From: Desulfonema limicola
Lineage (GTDB): Bacteria > Desulfobacterota > Desulfobacteria > Desulfobacterales > RPRI01
NCBI GenBank assembly: GCA_020723255.1
Contig: DYJH01000005.1
Span: 2,437 to 44,793, forward strand
Direction: 5' to 3'
Length of the DNA stretch: 42,357 nt
A program made the position numbers and the translations under genes. The stretch's first letter is position 1. The number at the start of each line of letters is the position of its first letter. The notes under the pieces are model-generated. The model was not told where the DNA came from. It was given only the letters and a program-made list of their open reading frames with translations, and ran no database searches. This document shows, in pieces, positions 6,687 to 15,651 of this stretch.

Positions 6687-9188
6687 ATGTCAGTAAATAT
6701 AGATAGTTTTTTGCCACATGTTGAACAACCCAGCCGTTATCTGGGTTCTGAAATAAATGCGGTAAAAAAAGATTTCAAAGAATTGTTGTTTTCCGTTGCT
6801 CTTGCATTTCCTGATTTATATGAAGTTGGCACTTCTCATTTCGGGCTTCAAATTTTATATCATATACTAAACAGTTACAAAACTATTGCTGCTGAAAGAG
6901 TTTTTACTCCTGCTGAAGATCTTGAATCATATCTTAGGGTTTCAAGTACTCCTCTGTTTTCTCTTGAAACCCGCAAACCTCTCAATGAATTTAATATGAT
7001 AGGCTTTAGCCTGCTTTATGAGCTTAATTTTACAAATGTACTTACAATGCTTGATCTTGCAAATATCCCCTTTTATTCGAAACAAAGAGATATTTCTTAT
7101 CCTTTAATAATTGCAGGCGGACCCTGTACATGTAATCCGGAAAGCGTAGCTGAAATTTTTGATGCCATTGTGATAGGAGACGGTGAGAATGTAATTGTTG
7201 AAATGTCTCATGCATGGATAATTTGGAAACAGGATTCAGGCAAAGATAAGCATGATCTCTTAAAAGCCTGGTCTCAAATAGAAGGAGTTTATATACCTTC
7301 TTTTTTTAAAGAAAAATTTGATGAAAATAAATTTCAGATATTAACTCCGAGATTTTCAAACTATTCAAAAATTACCCGAAGCATAGTAAGCGATCTTGAT
7401 AAAGCGCCTTTTCCTGACAAACCGGTAATACCATTCGGCAGACCGGTTCATGATCGGCTTCGGCTTGAAATCGCAAGAGGATGTTCACATGGATGCAGAT
7501 TCTGCCAGGCAGGAATGATTTATCGGCCGGTTCGTGAGCGCTCTTTGAAAAACATTATTGATATTTCAGATAAATCAATTGCATCAACCGGATATGAGGA
7601 TGTTTCGTTGTTATCCTTGAGCACGGGAGATTACTGCACATTAACTACTCTTCTTGAGCGCTTGATGGTTACATACGAATCGCAGCATATCGCCGTTTCT
7701 TTTCCGTCTCTTCGGGCAGGAGCATTGACTCCAGAACTTATTAACCATATAAAAAAAGTGCGAAAAACCGGTTTTACAATAGCGCCCGAAGCCGGAAGCC
7801 AGCGTTTAAGAGATGTTATTAATAAAAATATTTATGAAGACGATATCATAAATTCGGTAAATACTGCATTGAGCATGGGATGGCAGTCTATAAAAGTTTA
7901 TTTTATGATAGGCCTTCCCACTGAAAATGACGATGATATAAAAGAGCTTATTGAACTCGTTTATAAGCTTCGAAAAAGCAGGATCAGAAAAAGCAGTGCA
8001 ATCAATGTAAGTGTTTCAACCTTTATTCCAAAAGCTCACACTCCGTTTCAGTGGTGTCCTCAGATATCATTGGAAGAATCGGAAGATAAGATCAGGCGGA
8101 TCAAAACCAGCCTTAATATTTCCGGAATCAATTTCAAATGGCAGAATCCCAAGACAAGTCTGCTCGAAGGATTATGGGCACGCGGAGACAGAAAACTTAA
8201 CAGACTGCTTGTCGCAGCCTATGAAAAAGGATGCAAATTTGACGGCTGGAGCGACAGATTCAGGTATGGCTTGTGGGAAGAAGCTCTATCGTTTACAGGT
8301 ATTGATCCCGCCTTTTATCTTTTTAGAAAAAGAAACATATCAGAGCCTTTACCCTGGGATCATATCAATGTGAGGGTTGCCAGGGATTTTTTAATAAGTG
8401 AATTCGATAAAGCTTTGTCTGCACAAATTTCCGATGATTGCAGAAATACCTGCAACAGTTGCGGTGTATGTGATTTTAAAAATATTGAGCCAAAATATTC
8501 TAAAAACAATAGTGAAGCAAAAGAAATAAATCCTGATAAAAATACACCCGTAAACAGCGTCTCTAAAAACCTGAAGATTACTTTTCATAAAAAAGATACT
8601 GCAAAATTCTTTGGGCATCTGGAGATGGTAAATATATTCTTGAGGGCAATCAGACGAAGCGGAATTGATGCTGCTTATTCTCAGGGTTTTCATCCCATGC
8701 CTAAAATTTCTTTTGAAGACACTCTTCCCATTGGCATGGAAAGCCTTTGCGAAACACTATATCTGACTGTTGCTGCTGACACACAGAAGTCTATAATCAT
8801 TGATAAGCTAAATGAAAAGCTTCCTGATGGATTATCTGTTTTGGACTGCGCGGAAGAGCGAAATTGTAAAGACAAGCAGCATAAACATTCTAAATATTTG
8901 TATGAAGTGATATTGCAGTCCGGAAATTTTGATAAAAACTGTCTGGAACTATTTGAAAAAGAACCAAAGACCGTTATTGAGCGTACAAACAAAAATGGAG
9001 TAATAAGAAAAATTGATTTAAAAGAAGTTATAAGCGGTATTGATCTGATATCTCCTGTCAGGCTTAAAATGTTATTATCGTCCGATTCAGGAATAACTGT
9101 AAGGCCTGTCGAGATAATTAATAAAATATTTTCTATATCCAAGCAAAACTTAAAAACGGCGCGTATATTAAAAATCTCCGTTATATGA
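6687..9188 (+). CDS. Fused radical SAM protein (TIGR03960-type) with C-terminal DUF2344 domain
   Basis: This 833-residue protein starts with a B12-binding-like region (about 35-170; contains AGGPCTCNPE), continues with a radical SAM core carrying C266, C270 and C273 (GCSHGCRFC) and later FTIAPEAGSQRLR and YFMIGLPTE, and has a cysteine cluster C585/C589/C592/C595. The C-terminal DUF2344 domain starts near KITFHKKDTAKFFGHLEM (about residue 630) with QGFHPMPKISF. In many bacteria the two parts are separate adjacent genes; here they are one polypeptide. Substrate is unknown; the recurrent linkage to ribonuclease G, repeated here 33 bases downstream, suggests a role in RNA or ribosome modification (inference). 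The ribosome site is weak, but no better start was seen. Confidence 0.9.
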   Translation: MSVNIDSFLPHVEQPSRYLGSEINAVKKDFKELLFSVALAFPDLYEVGTSHFGLQILYHILNSYKTIAAERVFTPAEDLESYLRVSSTPLFSLETRKPLNEFNMIGFSLLYELNFTNVLTMLDLANIPFYSKQRDISYPLIIAGGPCTCNPESVAEIFDAIVIGDGENVIVEMSHAWIIWKQDSGKDKHDLLKAWSQIEGVYIPSFFKEKFDENKFQILTPRFSNYSKITRSIVSDLDKAPFPDKPVIPFGRPVHDRLRLEIARGCSHGCRFCQAGMIYRPVRERSLKNIIDISDKSIASTGYEDVSLLSLSTGDYCTLTTLLERLMVTYESQHIAVSFPSLRAGALTPELINHIKKVRKTGFTIAPEAGSQRLRDVINKNIYEDDIINSVNTALSMGWQSIKVYFMIGLPTENDDDIKELIELVYKLRKSRIRKSSAINVSVSTFIPKAHTPFQWCPQISLEESEDKIRRIKTSLNISGINFKWQNPKTSLLEGLWARGDRKLNRLLVAAYEKGCKFDGWSDRFRYGLWEEALSFTGIDPAFYLFRKRNISEPLPWDHINVRVARDFLISEFDKALSAQISDDCRNTCNSCGVCDFKNIEPKYSKNNSEAKEINPDKNTPVNSVSKNLKITFHKKDTAKFFGHLEMVNIFLRAIRRSGIDAAYSQGFHPMPKISFEDTLPIGMESLCETLYLTVAADTQKSIIIDKLNEKLPDGLSVLDCAEERNCKDKQHKHSKYLYEVILQSGNFDKNCLELFEKEPKTVIERTNKNGVIRKIDLKEVISGIDLISPVRLKMLLSSDSGITVRPVEIINKIFSISKQNLKTARILKISVI

Positions 9189-9221
9189 TATAGTATTTTA
9201 AACTACTAACAAGGGGTCATT

Positions 9222-10751
9222 ATGTACAAGAAGATAGTTGTGAATGTCTGTGAACATGAAACAAGAGTGGCTCTTCTTGAAGACGGAACCATAGCAGAAT
9301 TTTTTATAGAACGTGGAAACATTTCCGATATAGCAGGAAATATATATAAAGGAAAGGTACAAAGGGTGCTTCCGGGAATGCAGGCCGCTTTTATTGATAT
9401 AGGCATTAATCAGGCAGCTTTTATATATGTAGATGACCTTAATCCGGGTGGTTTTAATGAACTGAACACTTTTAATTCAGATACAGCCCAACCAGGTGAT
9501 ACTGCAAATTTATATCATGAACAAATACATTCACCCAAAAAAAATCATGCCACAAAAATCGGAGATATTATTACCGAGGGTCAGGAACTGCTGGTTCAGG
9601 TGGCAAAACCGCCTATCGGAACTAAAGGCGCACGGGTTACTTCCTATGCTACTCTTCCGGGAAGATTTATAGTGCTTATGCCGAATTCTGATCATATTGG
9701 CGTATCGAGGCGTATTGAGAATGAAACTGAAAGAACCCGATTGAAAGAAATGGTCATTTCTTTGAGAAAACAAAACTACGGGTATATCGTAAGAACCGCT
9801 GCTGAAGGAATTCAGGAACAAACTCTTGAAAATGAAATGAACTTTCTTATAAACTTATGGAAGAACATTCAGGATAAATGCAAAACATCCTCAGCTCCTT
9901 TTTTGCTTCATAAGGAACTTACAGTTTGCCTGCGCGCCGCAAGAGACCTTCTTATGCACGAAGCGGAAAAAATGATAATTGATTCACGCCCCGATTATGA
10001 ATCAGTTCTATCCTTTCTCGATACTTTTATGCCCAGCCTTAAAAGCTCGGTTGAATTTTATGAAGGATATGAACCTATTTTTGATGCATATAACCTCGAA
10101 GGAGATATTTCCCGCGCTTTAAAAAGAAAAATATGGTTAAAATCAGGAGGTTATATAGTAATAGAGCACACTGAGGCTCTTGTTGCAATTGATGTTAACA
10201 CAGGTCGTTATGTAGGCAAGCATAATCTGGAAGAAACTATATTAAAAACCAACCTTGAAGCAGTCAAAGAAATTGCATACCAGATCAGGCTAAGGGATAT
10301 CGGCGGTATAATAATAATTGACTTTATAGACATGGAAAAAAAGCAGAACCAGGAAAAAGTTTTTAATGCTCTTAAGGACGCTCTGGCTAAAGATAAAAGT
10401 AAAACCAATATTCTCCCCATTTCTGAAATGGGTTTGATACAAATGACCAGAAAAAGGATAAGATCGCCGTTGATACAGGCGCTATGCGAACCGTGTTTCT
10501 ATTGCGAGGGTGAAGGAAAACTTTTATCCAAACAAACTATTTGCTATAATATTTACCGAGAAATTCAACGGGAATCCCTTGATATGGCAGGAAATAAAGT
10601 TGCCTTGCATGTTCACCCTGAAATAGCCGAGCTTTTTCATGTTGAGGAAAATCATCTTATAAGTTCTCTTGAAAAAATGATAGGAAGACAGATTGTTATT
10701 TATCCTGAATCGGAATATCATTTGCCGGAATTTGAGATAATTGAAACATAA
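9222..10751 (+). CDS. rng: Ribonuclease G (Rne/Rng family)
   Basis: This 509-residue endoribonuclease lacks the long C-terminal scaffold of RNase E, as expected for RNase G. It has an S1 domain with an inserted segment (IYKGKVQRVLPGMQAAFIDIG through about residue 130), then the RNase H-like/DNase I-like catalytic region with D324 (IDVNTGRYVG) and D367 (IIIIDFIDM), equivalent to the metal-binding Asp pair of RNase E. The zinc-link region CEPCFYC (C422, C425, C428) contains the conserved CxxC. It processes rRNA 5' ends and mRNA in the cytoplasm. An AAGGGG ribosome site precedes the ATG. It is probably co-transcribed with the radical SAM gene upstream. Confidence 0.95.
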   Translation: MYKKIVVNVCEHETRVALLEDGTIAEFFIERGNISDIAGNIYKGKVQRVLPGMQAAFIDIGINQAAFIYVDDLNPGGFNELNTFNSDTAQPGDTANLYHEQIHSPKKNHATKIGDIITEGQELLVQVAKPPIGTKGARVTSYATLPGRFIVLMPNSDHIGVSRRIENETERTRLKEMVISLRKQNYGYIVRTAAEGIQEQTLENEMNFLINLWKNIQDKCKTSSAPFLLHKELTVCLRAARDLLMHEAEKMIIDSRPDYESVLSFLDTFMPSLKSSVEFYEGYEPIFDAYNLEGDISRALKRKIWLKSGGYIVIEHTEALVAIDVNTGRYVGKHNLEETILKTNLEAVKEIAYQIRLRDIGGIIIIDFIDMEKKQNQEKVFNALKDALAKDKSKTNILPISEMGLIQMTRKRIRSPLIQALCEPCFYCEGEGKLLSKQTICYNIYREIQRESLDMAGNKVALHVHPEIAELFHVEENHLISSLEKMIGRQIVIYPESEYHLPEFEIIET

Positions 10752-10838
10752 CTGACAACGTATATCTAAAGCTGAAGACTGCATTTTTATATCAAATATT
10801 AATATCCACCGGGAATTGCTGTTTAATTCTCATTTCTA

Positions 10839-10855
10839 TTGACATATCCCTTGCT
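10839..10855 (+). promoter_or_regulatory. Possible sigma-54-like promoter upstream of the EtfD-like gene
   Basis: TTGACATATCCCTTGCT has a -12 TTGCT and the correct 10-base spacing, but carries GA instead of the normally invariant GG at -24. TTGACA could instead be a sigma-70 -35 box, although no good -10 follows. It lies about 100 bases upstream of the ATG at 10956. Confidence 0.25.
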
Positions 10856-10955
10856 TAGATGTTAGAGCAAAAGACCTTCTTAATGGTTATTCCGATACAT
10901 CACAGGTGTTTTGAAATCTTAGATATAAGTTAGTTATAATGAAGGAGATTTTTTC

Positions 10956-12941
10956 ATGAAACCTTGGCTTGTTGCAATTATTCTTACCATAGCGGTAGTT
11001 TATTTTATCCGTCGCGTTATATACCTTATAAAACTTCTTAGACTTGGAAAACCTGAAAACAGGTTTGACAGGATTGATGAGCGCATATGGATTGCGATCA
11101 AACAGAGCATATTGCAATTTTCAATGTTCAAAGTACCAAAAGGCGACTATACATATGCCGGAATCATGCATATTTTTATTATTTCAGGCTTTTTGATGCT
11201 ATTGCCCGGAGAAATTGAGTTTATTGCTGGCGGACTGGCGCCTGGTTTTGATTTTGCTTTTTTGGGTAATACAGCATTCAATTTGTTTCTGCTCTCTCAG
11301 GATTTGTTTATCGCTTTGGTTTTAGTAGGAATAATCATGTCTTTTCTGAGAAGGTTTATTGCAAAACCTCCTCAGATCAACTATCATTTGACAGCGTACG
11401 TGATTCTGGGCTGTATCGGTATTCTGATGTTAACCCTGCTGATAATGAATTCTCTCCGTCTTGTTGATCCTAAAGAGATTGAATTTGCCGCTGCCGCAAG
11501 CACATGGATGCCTATAACAGCTTTTGTTGTGAAAGCAACCGGGTTAAGCGTTATGAATCATGTATTATTTGAGTTTTGCTGGTGGTTGCATTTTGTTATA
11601 TTAATGTTTTTTCTTGATTACATACCAAACAGCAAACATCTTCATGTGTTTTCAGCAATACCAGCAAATTTTTTTAGACATTTTCCGCCGCCTCTTGTTA
11701 CTCTTTCAGATATTAATTTCGAGGCTGAAGAAATTGGCGCTATGGGAGTATCAAAGGTTGAGGATTTGACATGGAAACAGCTTTTTGACGGTTATGCATG
11801 CACGGAGTGCGGGCGATGCACGGATCAGTGCCCTGCAAACAGTACAGGTAAGGTGCTTTCGCCCCGTGAGATAGTTTTATCTATTAAAGAAAACCTTTTT
11901 GCAAATGCTGATAAGCTTCTTTCAACCCCCAAAGAGAAATGGAGAGAAATGGAGCGGCTTGAGCTGATCGGAGGCAATATAACCGAAGTTGAATTATGGC
12001 AATGCACTACATGCGGGGCATGTGCAAATGTTTGTCCAGTCGGCAATGAGCATCTTAGAGATATTATTGAAATGAGGCGTCATCTGACAATGGAACAGGC
12101 AGCAGCGCCGGATCTGATGGGCAAGGCAATGAAGAGCATTGAAAACCGAAATCATCCGTTTTTCGGCACCGGCTTAGGTCCGCTGGATTGGATTCAGGAT
12201 ATGGATGTTAAAGTTTTTATCCCCGGTGAAACAGAATACCTGCTCTGGATCGGATGTTCCGTTGCTTATGGGGAGCGCGCACAAAAAATTGCAAGGGCTA
12301 TGGTTAAGATTCTCATTGCTGCAAATGTAAATTTCGGTATTATTGAAGATCCGCGCTGCACCGGCGATCCGGCAAAACAAATGGGTGATGAGTTGCTTTT
12401 TACAGAAATGGCGCAGCAAAATATTATGGAATTTTCCGAAATGGAAATTAACAAAATTATAACATTGTGCCCTCACTGCTATAATAGCTTTACTCATCAT
12501 TATCCCAAGCTGGGCGGCAACTATGAAGTTATTCCGCATGCAAAGTTTATTCTCGATCTTATAATTTCCGGAAAATTAAATCTTTCCAAAACATCTGAAA
12601 CCATCTGTTATCATGACCCATGCTATTTCGGAAGACATAACGATATAATAGATGAACCGCGCAAAGTCATATCGAGCATAGGAGAACTTGTCGAGATGCC
12701 GAGAAATAAAAAAGCGAGCTTCTGCTGCGGCGCCGGCGGCGGCAATTACTGGGCGGAAGAAACCGGAACCAGGATCAACCAGGTGAGGGCAGGTGAGGCT
12801 TTTGAAACAAAAGCGCAAAAAATTGCAACAGCCTGTCCTTTCTGTCTCAGAATGTTAAATGACGGTTTGAAAAAATATACAGATGAACAAAAAACCTTTG
12901 ATATAGCCGAACTGGTTGAATTACATCTTACAAAAGGATAA
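10956..12941 (+). CDS. Membrane-anchored FeS oxidoreductase, EtfD/EMO type (ETF:quinone oxidoreductase)
   Basis: The 661-residue protein has an N-terminal NarI-like membrane domain of about six segments (residues 5-230), then two 4Fe-4S motifs, C282-x2-C285-x2-C288-x3-C292 and C350-x2-C353-x2-C356-x3-C360. The C-terminal half carries paired CCG-type cysteine motifs ([42 protein letters not shown]), as in heterodisulfide reductase HdrB-like and former DUF224 proteins. In Geobacter, Syntrophus and sulfate reducers this family passes electrons between electron-transfer flavoprotein and menaquinone during acyl-CoA oxidation. Here no etfAB lies in the window, so the partner must be elsewhere. An AAGGAG site supports the start. 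The dtd gene follows after 13 bases. Function by family is well supported; direction of electron flow is not visible. Confidence 0.88.
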   Translation: MKPWLVAIILTIAVVYFIRRVIYLIKLLRLGKPENRFDRIDERIWIAIKQSILQFSMFKVPKGDYTYAGIMHIFIISGFLMLLPGEIEFIAGGLAPGFDFAFLGNTAFNLFLLSQDLFIALVLVGIIMSFLRRFIAKPPQINYHLTAYVILGCIGILMLTLLIMNSLRLVDPKEIEFAAAASTWMPITAFVVKATGLSVMNHVLFEFCWWLHFVILMFFLDYIPNSKHLHVFSAIPANFFRHFPPPLVTLSDINFEAEEIGAMGVSKVEDLTWKQLFDGYACTECGRCTDQCPANSTGKVLSPREIVLSIKENLFANADKLLSTPKEKWREMERLELIGGNITEVELWQCTTCGACANVCPVGNEHLRDIIEMRRHLTMEQAAAPDLMGKAMKSIENRNHPFFGTGLGPLDWIQDMDVKVFIPGETEYLLWIGCSVAYGERAQKIARAMVKILIAANVNFGIIEDPRCTGDPAKQMGDELLFTEMAQQNIMEFSEMEINKIITLCPHCYNSFTHHYPKLGGNYEVIPHAKFILDLIISGKLNLSKTSETICYHDPCYFGRHNDIIDEPRKVISSIGELVEMPRNKKASFCCGAGGGNYWAEETGTRINQVRAGEAFETKAQKIATACPFCLRMLNDGLKKYTDEQKTFDIAELVELHLTKG

Positions 12942-12954
12942 CCGATCCTTAGCA

Positions 12955-13395
12955 ATGCGTGCAGTTGTCCAAAGAGTAAAAGAAAGCTCGGTTGAAGTTG
13001 CCGGAAAAACAATAGGCAGGATAGGCGCCGGTCTTCTGGTTCTTCTTGGGGTGGCTAAACAAGATACAAAACATGATGCCGATTTTCTTGCAGATAAAAT
13101 ATTAAATCTTAGAATTTTTGAAGATGAACAGGGTAAAATGAACCGGTCTCTTCTTGATATAAAAGGAGAAATGCTTGTTGTTTCACAGTTTACTCTACTC
13201 GGCGACTGCCGTAAAGGAAGGCGTCCTTCATTTATAAATGCTGCCGGGCCTGAAATTGCAAACGAAATTTATGAATACTTTTCCGCAAAAGTAAAGAGCA
13301 ATAATATTGATGTTAAAACAGGGCAGTTTCGTGCAATGATGGATGTACATCTTATTAATGACGGGCCTGTTACCTTAATAGTTGAAAGCAGGTAA
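12955..13395 (+). CDS. dtd: D-aminoacyl-tRNA deacylase
   Basis: The protein starting [15 protein letters not shown] has 146 residues, matching the family's usual 145-150, so the start at 12955 is preferred over an upstream alternative at 12916 that adds 13 unrelated residues and overlaps the EtfD-like gene. Both active-site motifs are present: SQFTLLGDC and [11 protein letters not shown] (cis-GP type). The enzyme hydrolyses D-amino acids and glycine from mischarged tRNAs, acting as a homodimer in the cytoplasm. The ribosome site is weak; translation may be coupled to the preceding gene 13 bases upstream. Confidence 0.95.
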   Translation: MRAVVQRVKESSVEVAGKTIGRIGAGLLVLLGVAKQDTKHDADFLADKILNLRIFEDEQGKMNRSLLDIKGEMLVVSQFTLLGDCRKGRRPSFINAAGPEIANEIYEYFSAKVKSNNIDVKTGQFRAMMDVHLINDGPVTLIVESR

Positions 13396-13512
13396 AAAAC
13401 TCTATCAAAACCGGTTTTAAAAATAACTAAAGACCCCATAGGAGCGACCGAAAAAAACTTAACCATCCACACTTTGTCGACATTGAGTTAGCCATTAACG
13501 GATGTTAATTTT

Positions 13513-13557
13513 GATGAAATCGCAAAAAGTCGTTTTTTGACTTTTTACAATTTCATC
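13513..13557. repeat. Large imperfect inverted repeat between convergent dtd and elbB
   Basis: Arms of 19 bases (13513-13531 and 13539-13557) separated by seven bases pair with two mismatches, which become G-U pairs in a minus-strand transcript. It could end transcription from elbB or both genes, although no clear U-tract follows. Its core (AAAAAGTC) resembles elements near 18617 and 32070, suggesting a dispersed palindromic repeat family. Confidence 0.55.
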
Positions 13558-13561
13558 ATTA

Positions 13562-14233
13562 TTAAGCGGACACAATTAAAGAAAGCATTCCTGCAACCAG
13601 TTTTTCCGCACCTTCATATATCTGACCGATCTTTGCGTTCAGCATGTAGCATGGCGTGGTAACTACTCTATGCTCATAATCCACAACAATTTCTCCGTGC
13701 TTAGTATTTACAGTTTCGGCTCCCATTTGTCTGGCTTTGCTGTTTACATCTTCGTCTTGACCGAATGTAATTTTGACATCTGGGATCAGTTTGGCCAGAA
13801 TTACAGGTGCAATGCATAAAGCGCCTACCGGTTTCTTCTGCCTGACCATTTCAAGCACTGCAAGTTCAACATCGGCATTTACACTCATCTTATCCCCGTC
13901 AACACCAAATGTGCAGAGGCTCAATGCCGCACCGCCAAATCCGCCAGGCATAACCAGAGCATCAAACTCATTTGCAATAAAGTCTTTGAGATTTCTGATA
14001 TTGCCGCGGGCTATGCGCGCAGACTCGATCAGAACATTTCTCTTTTCTGCCATTGGTTCACCTGTAATATGGTTTAGCACAACATACTGAAAAATATCCG
14101 GCGCGAAACAGCTGTACTTTGCACCGGCACGGTCAATGGCAAGCAGTGTCGAAACGGATTCATGAATTTCCGAGCCGTCTCTGTTTCCGCATCCGGCAAG
14201 AATCACTGCGAAATGATAGGGTGTTTCAGACAT
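13562..14233 (-). CDS. elbB: ElbB-type DJ-1/PfpI family glyoxalase-like protein
   Basis: This 223-residue protein is close in length and sequence pattern to E. coli ElbB (SCP-27A/YhbL): ILAGCGNRDGSEIHES, FAPDIFQYVVLNHITGEPM, RNVLIESARIARGNI and the MPGGFGGA loop. The nucleophile-elbow cysteine is C140 (GALCIAP). The family belongs to the DJ-1/PfpI superfamily, and ElbB has reported glyoxalase activity and an unclear link to isoprenoid production. It sits 30 bases downstream of the short-chain dehydrogenase gene and is probably in the same operon. AAGGAGGAGC supports the start. Sequence assignment is strong; the physiological substrate is not known. Confidence 0.92.
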   Translation of the reverse strand: MSETPYHFAVILAGCGNRDGSEIHESVSTLLAIDRAGAKYSCFAPDIFQYVVLNHITGEPMAEKRNVLIESARIARGNIRNLKDFIANEFDALVMPGGFGGAALSLCTFGVDGDKMSVNADVELAVLEMVRQKKPVGALCIAPVILAKLIPDVKITFGQDEDVNSKARQMGAETVNTKHGEIVVDYEHRVVTTPCYMLNAKIGQIYEGAEKLVAGMLSLIVSA

Positions 14234-14263
14234 CTTATGCTCCTCCTTATGCCTGTTATAAAT

Positions 14264-15022
14264 TTATGCCATTCTCAATGCACCAGTAAGTTTGAAAACT
14301 TCTCCGTTAAGATATGTATTTTCGATAAGGTGCTGCGCTAAGAAGGCATATTCTGAGGGTTTCCCCAGTCTTTTCGGAAAAGGTATAGACTTGGCCAATG
14401 CTTCACGCGCTTTTTCCGGAACTCTGGCAAGCATTGGCGTATCAATTGTTCCGGGTGCTATAGTTACAACGCGGATTCCGTGACGACCCAGTTCTCTTGC
14501 CACAGGAAGCATCAAGCCTTCAACTCCTCCTTTGGAAGCACTGTAAGCTGCCTGCCCGATCTGCCCCTGTGATGCAGCAACTGATGAGGTATTTATAATG
14601 ATTCCACGCTCACCGTCTTCGCCGGGCGTATTTTCAGCCATTTTTGCTGCCGAGCTTATGAGAATTCTCATAGTGCCGATAAGATTAACCTGAATCCTTG
14701 CTTCGAAAAAATCCATCGGCATAGGTCCCTTTTCTGCATCCAGTATCTTGCATGGGCCGCCTATTCCAGCGCAGTTAATCGCTGCGTTTATGCCGCCCAT
14801 CTTTTCAGCAGCCGTGTTGATAGCCTGATTTACGCTGTCATTTTTCGTAACATCAGTTTTAATAAAAACAGCCCATAGCTCTTCCGCGAGGCTTTTGCCT
14901 TTATCTTCCTGCAAGTCAAGAATTGCAACTTTGCCGCCGCCGCTCACGATCTGACGTGCGCATGCTTCGCCGATACCGGAAGCGCCTCCGCTTATTACCG
15001 CTTTGCACTCACTGATTTTCAT
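14264..15022 (-). CDS. Short-chain dehydrogenase, type II 3-hydroxyacyl-CoA dehydrogenase-like
   Basis: The protein starting MKISECKAVISGG has 252 residues. A GGGGAG ribosome site eight bases upstream decides this start over one 22 codons earlier. It has the classical SDR elements: nucleotide-binding GGASGIG (12-18), D36 after the second strand suggesting NAD(H) preference, NCAG (83-86), catalytic S147, Y160 and K164 (YSASK), and PGTIDTP near the C-terminal substrate loop. The pattern INTSSVAASQGQIGQAAYSASKGG (in part) is typical of mitochondrial HSD10-like 3-hydroxyacyl-CoA dehydrogenases, so a beta-oxidation role is plausible. This would fit the EtfD-like gene nearby, although the two are not in one operon. 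Other alcohols or steroids remain possible. Confidence 0.85.
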   Translation of the reverse strand: MKISECKAVISGGASGIGEACARQIVSGGGKVAILDLQEDKGKSLAEELWAVFIKTDVTKNDSVNQAINTAAEKMGGINAAINCAGIGGPCKILDAEKGPMPMDFFEARIQVNLIGTMRILISSAAKMAENTPGEDGERGIIINTSSVAASQGQIGQAAYSASKGGVEGLMLPVARELGRHGIRVVTIAPGTIDTPMLARVPEKAREALAKSIPFPKRLGKPSEYAFLAQHLIENTYLNGEVFKLTGALRMA

Positions 15023-15296
15023 AATATATTCTCCCCTATTAAAATAATAATTTTTTTTCATTAATAACAGTAATGCTTTTCCGACCATAAGATATATAGT
15101 ATAATTTACTTCATTGTATTTCTGCTATCAGCAACATTAAATTCTGTCAAGATAAAATAAATGGCTGATCGGCAGTTAACTTCATGATAATATAGTTATT
15201 TATGCTCTGTTTGCCCTGTTTAATATTTTATTGACAAATTTTGCAATATATGAACAAATAATCAATATTTCAAAATGTTATAATGGAGCCGGAAAA

Positions 15297-15644
15297 ATGA
15301 AAAAATTACCTATATATGTTTTTCTGATGATATTATTATCAGGTTTAGGAGCAAACCCGGCAATTGCTCTTAGATGCGGAAACAATTTGATTCGGGAAGG
15401 TGACAGTGCTTCGGAAGTCAGAATCATTTTAAAAAATAATGGCGGGGAAATTATTGAAAAGACACATTCAGGCGCAAGAGGAAGCAAGGCCGTCAATTCA
15501 AAAACGAAGGTGCATAGTGCGTCGCATTCAGTTGAAAAATGGTTTGTCAGGGCGCCAAGCGGTTATGGCAGGCCTTATTGCTATGAATTAACTTTTGTTG
15601 GTTCAATTTTAGAAGAAATCGGAACCGGCATTGAATGTAAATAG
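15297..15644 (+). CDS. Secreted DUF2845 family protein
   Basis: The ATG at 15297, with GGAG upstream, gives 115 residues; an alternative start 22 codons earlier is out of place before the signal peptide. A signal peptide (about 1-25, ending near NPAIA) precedes RCGNNLIREGDSASEV, the hallmark of DUF2845. The family usually has a second cysteine in a CGxP element; here the corresponding part reads ILKNNGG, so that cysteine is missing. The rest (EKWFVRAPSGYGRPYCYELTFVGSILEEI) fits the family's beta-rich end. Function is unknown. It converges on the diguanylate cyclase gene with only seven bases between them. Confidence 0.8.
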   Translation: MKKLPIYVFLMILLSGLGANPAIALRCGNNLIREGDSASEVRIILKNNGGEIIEKTHSGARGSKAVNSKTKVHSASHSVEKWFVRAPSGYGRPYCYELTFVGSILEEIGTGIECK

Positions 15645-15651
15645 TGACACA

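Noticed and set aside
12916-12954. N-terminal extension of dtd
   Set aside because: It lies mostly inside the preceding gene and precedes the conserved family start MRAVVQRV.
15231-15284. Promoter before the DUF2845 gene from TTGACA and TATAAT
   Set aside because: The two boxes are 42 bases apart, so they cannot form one promoter.
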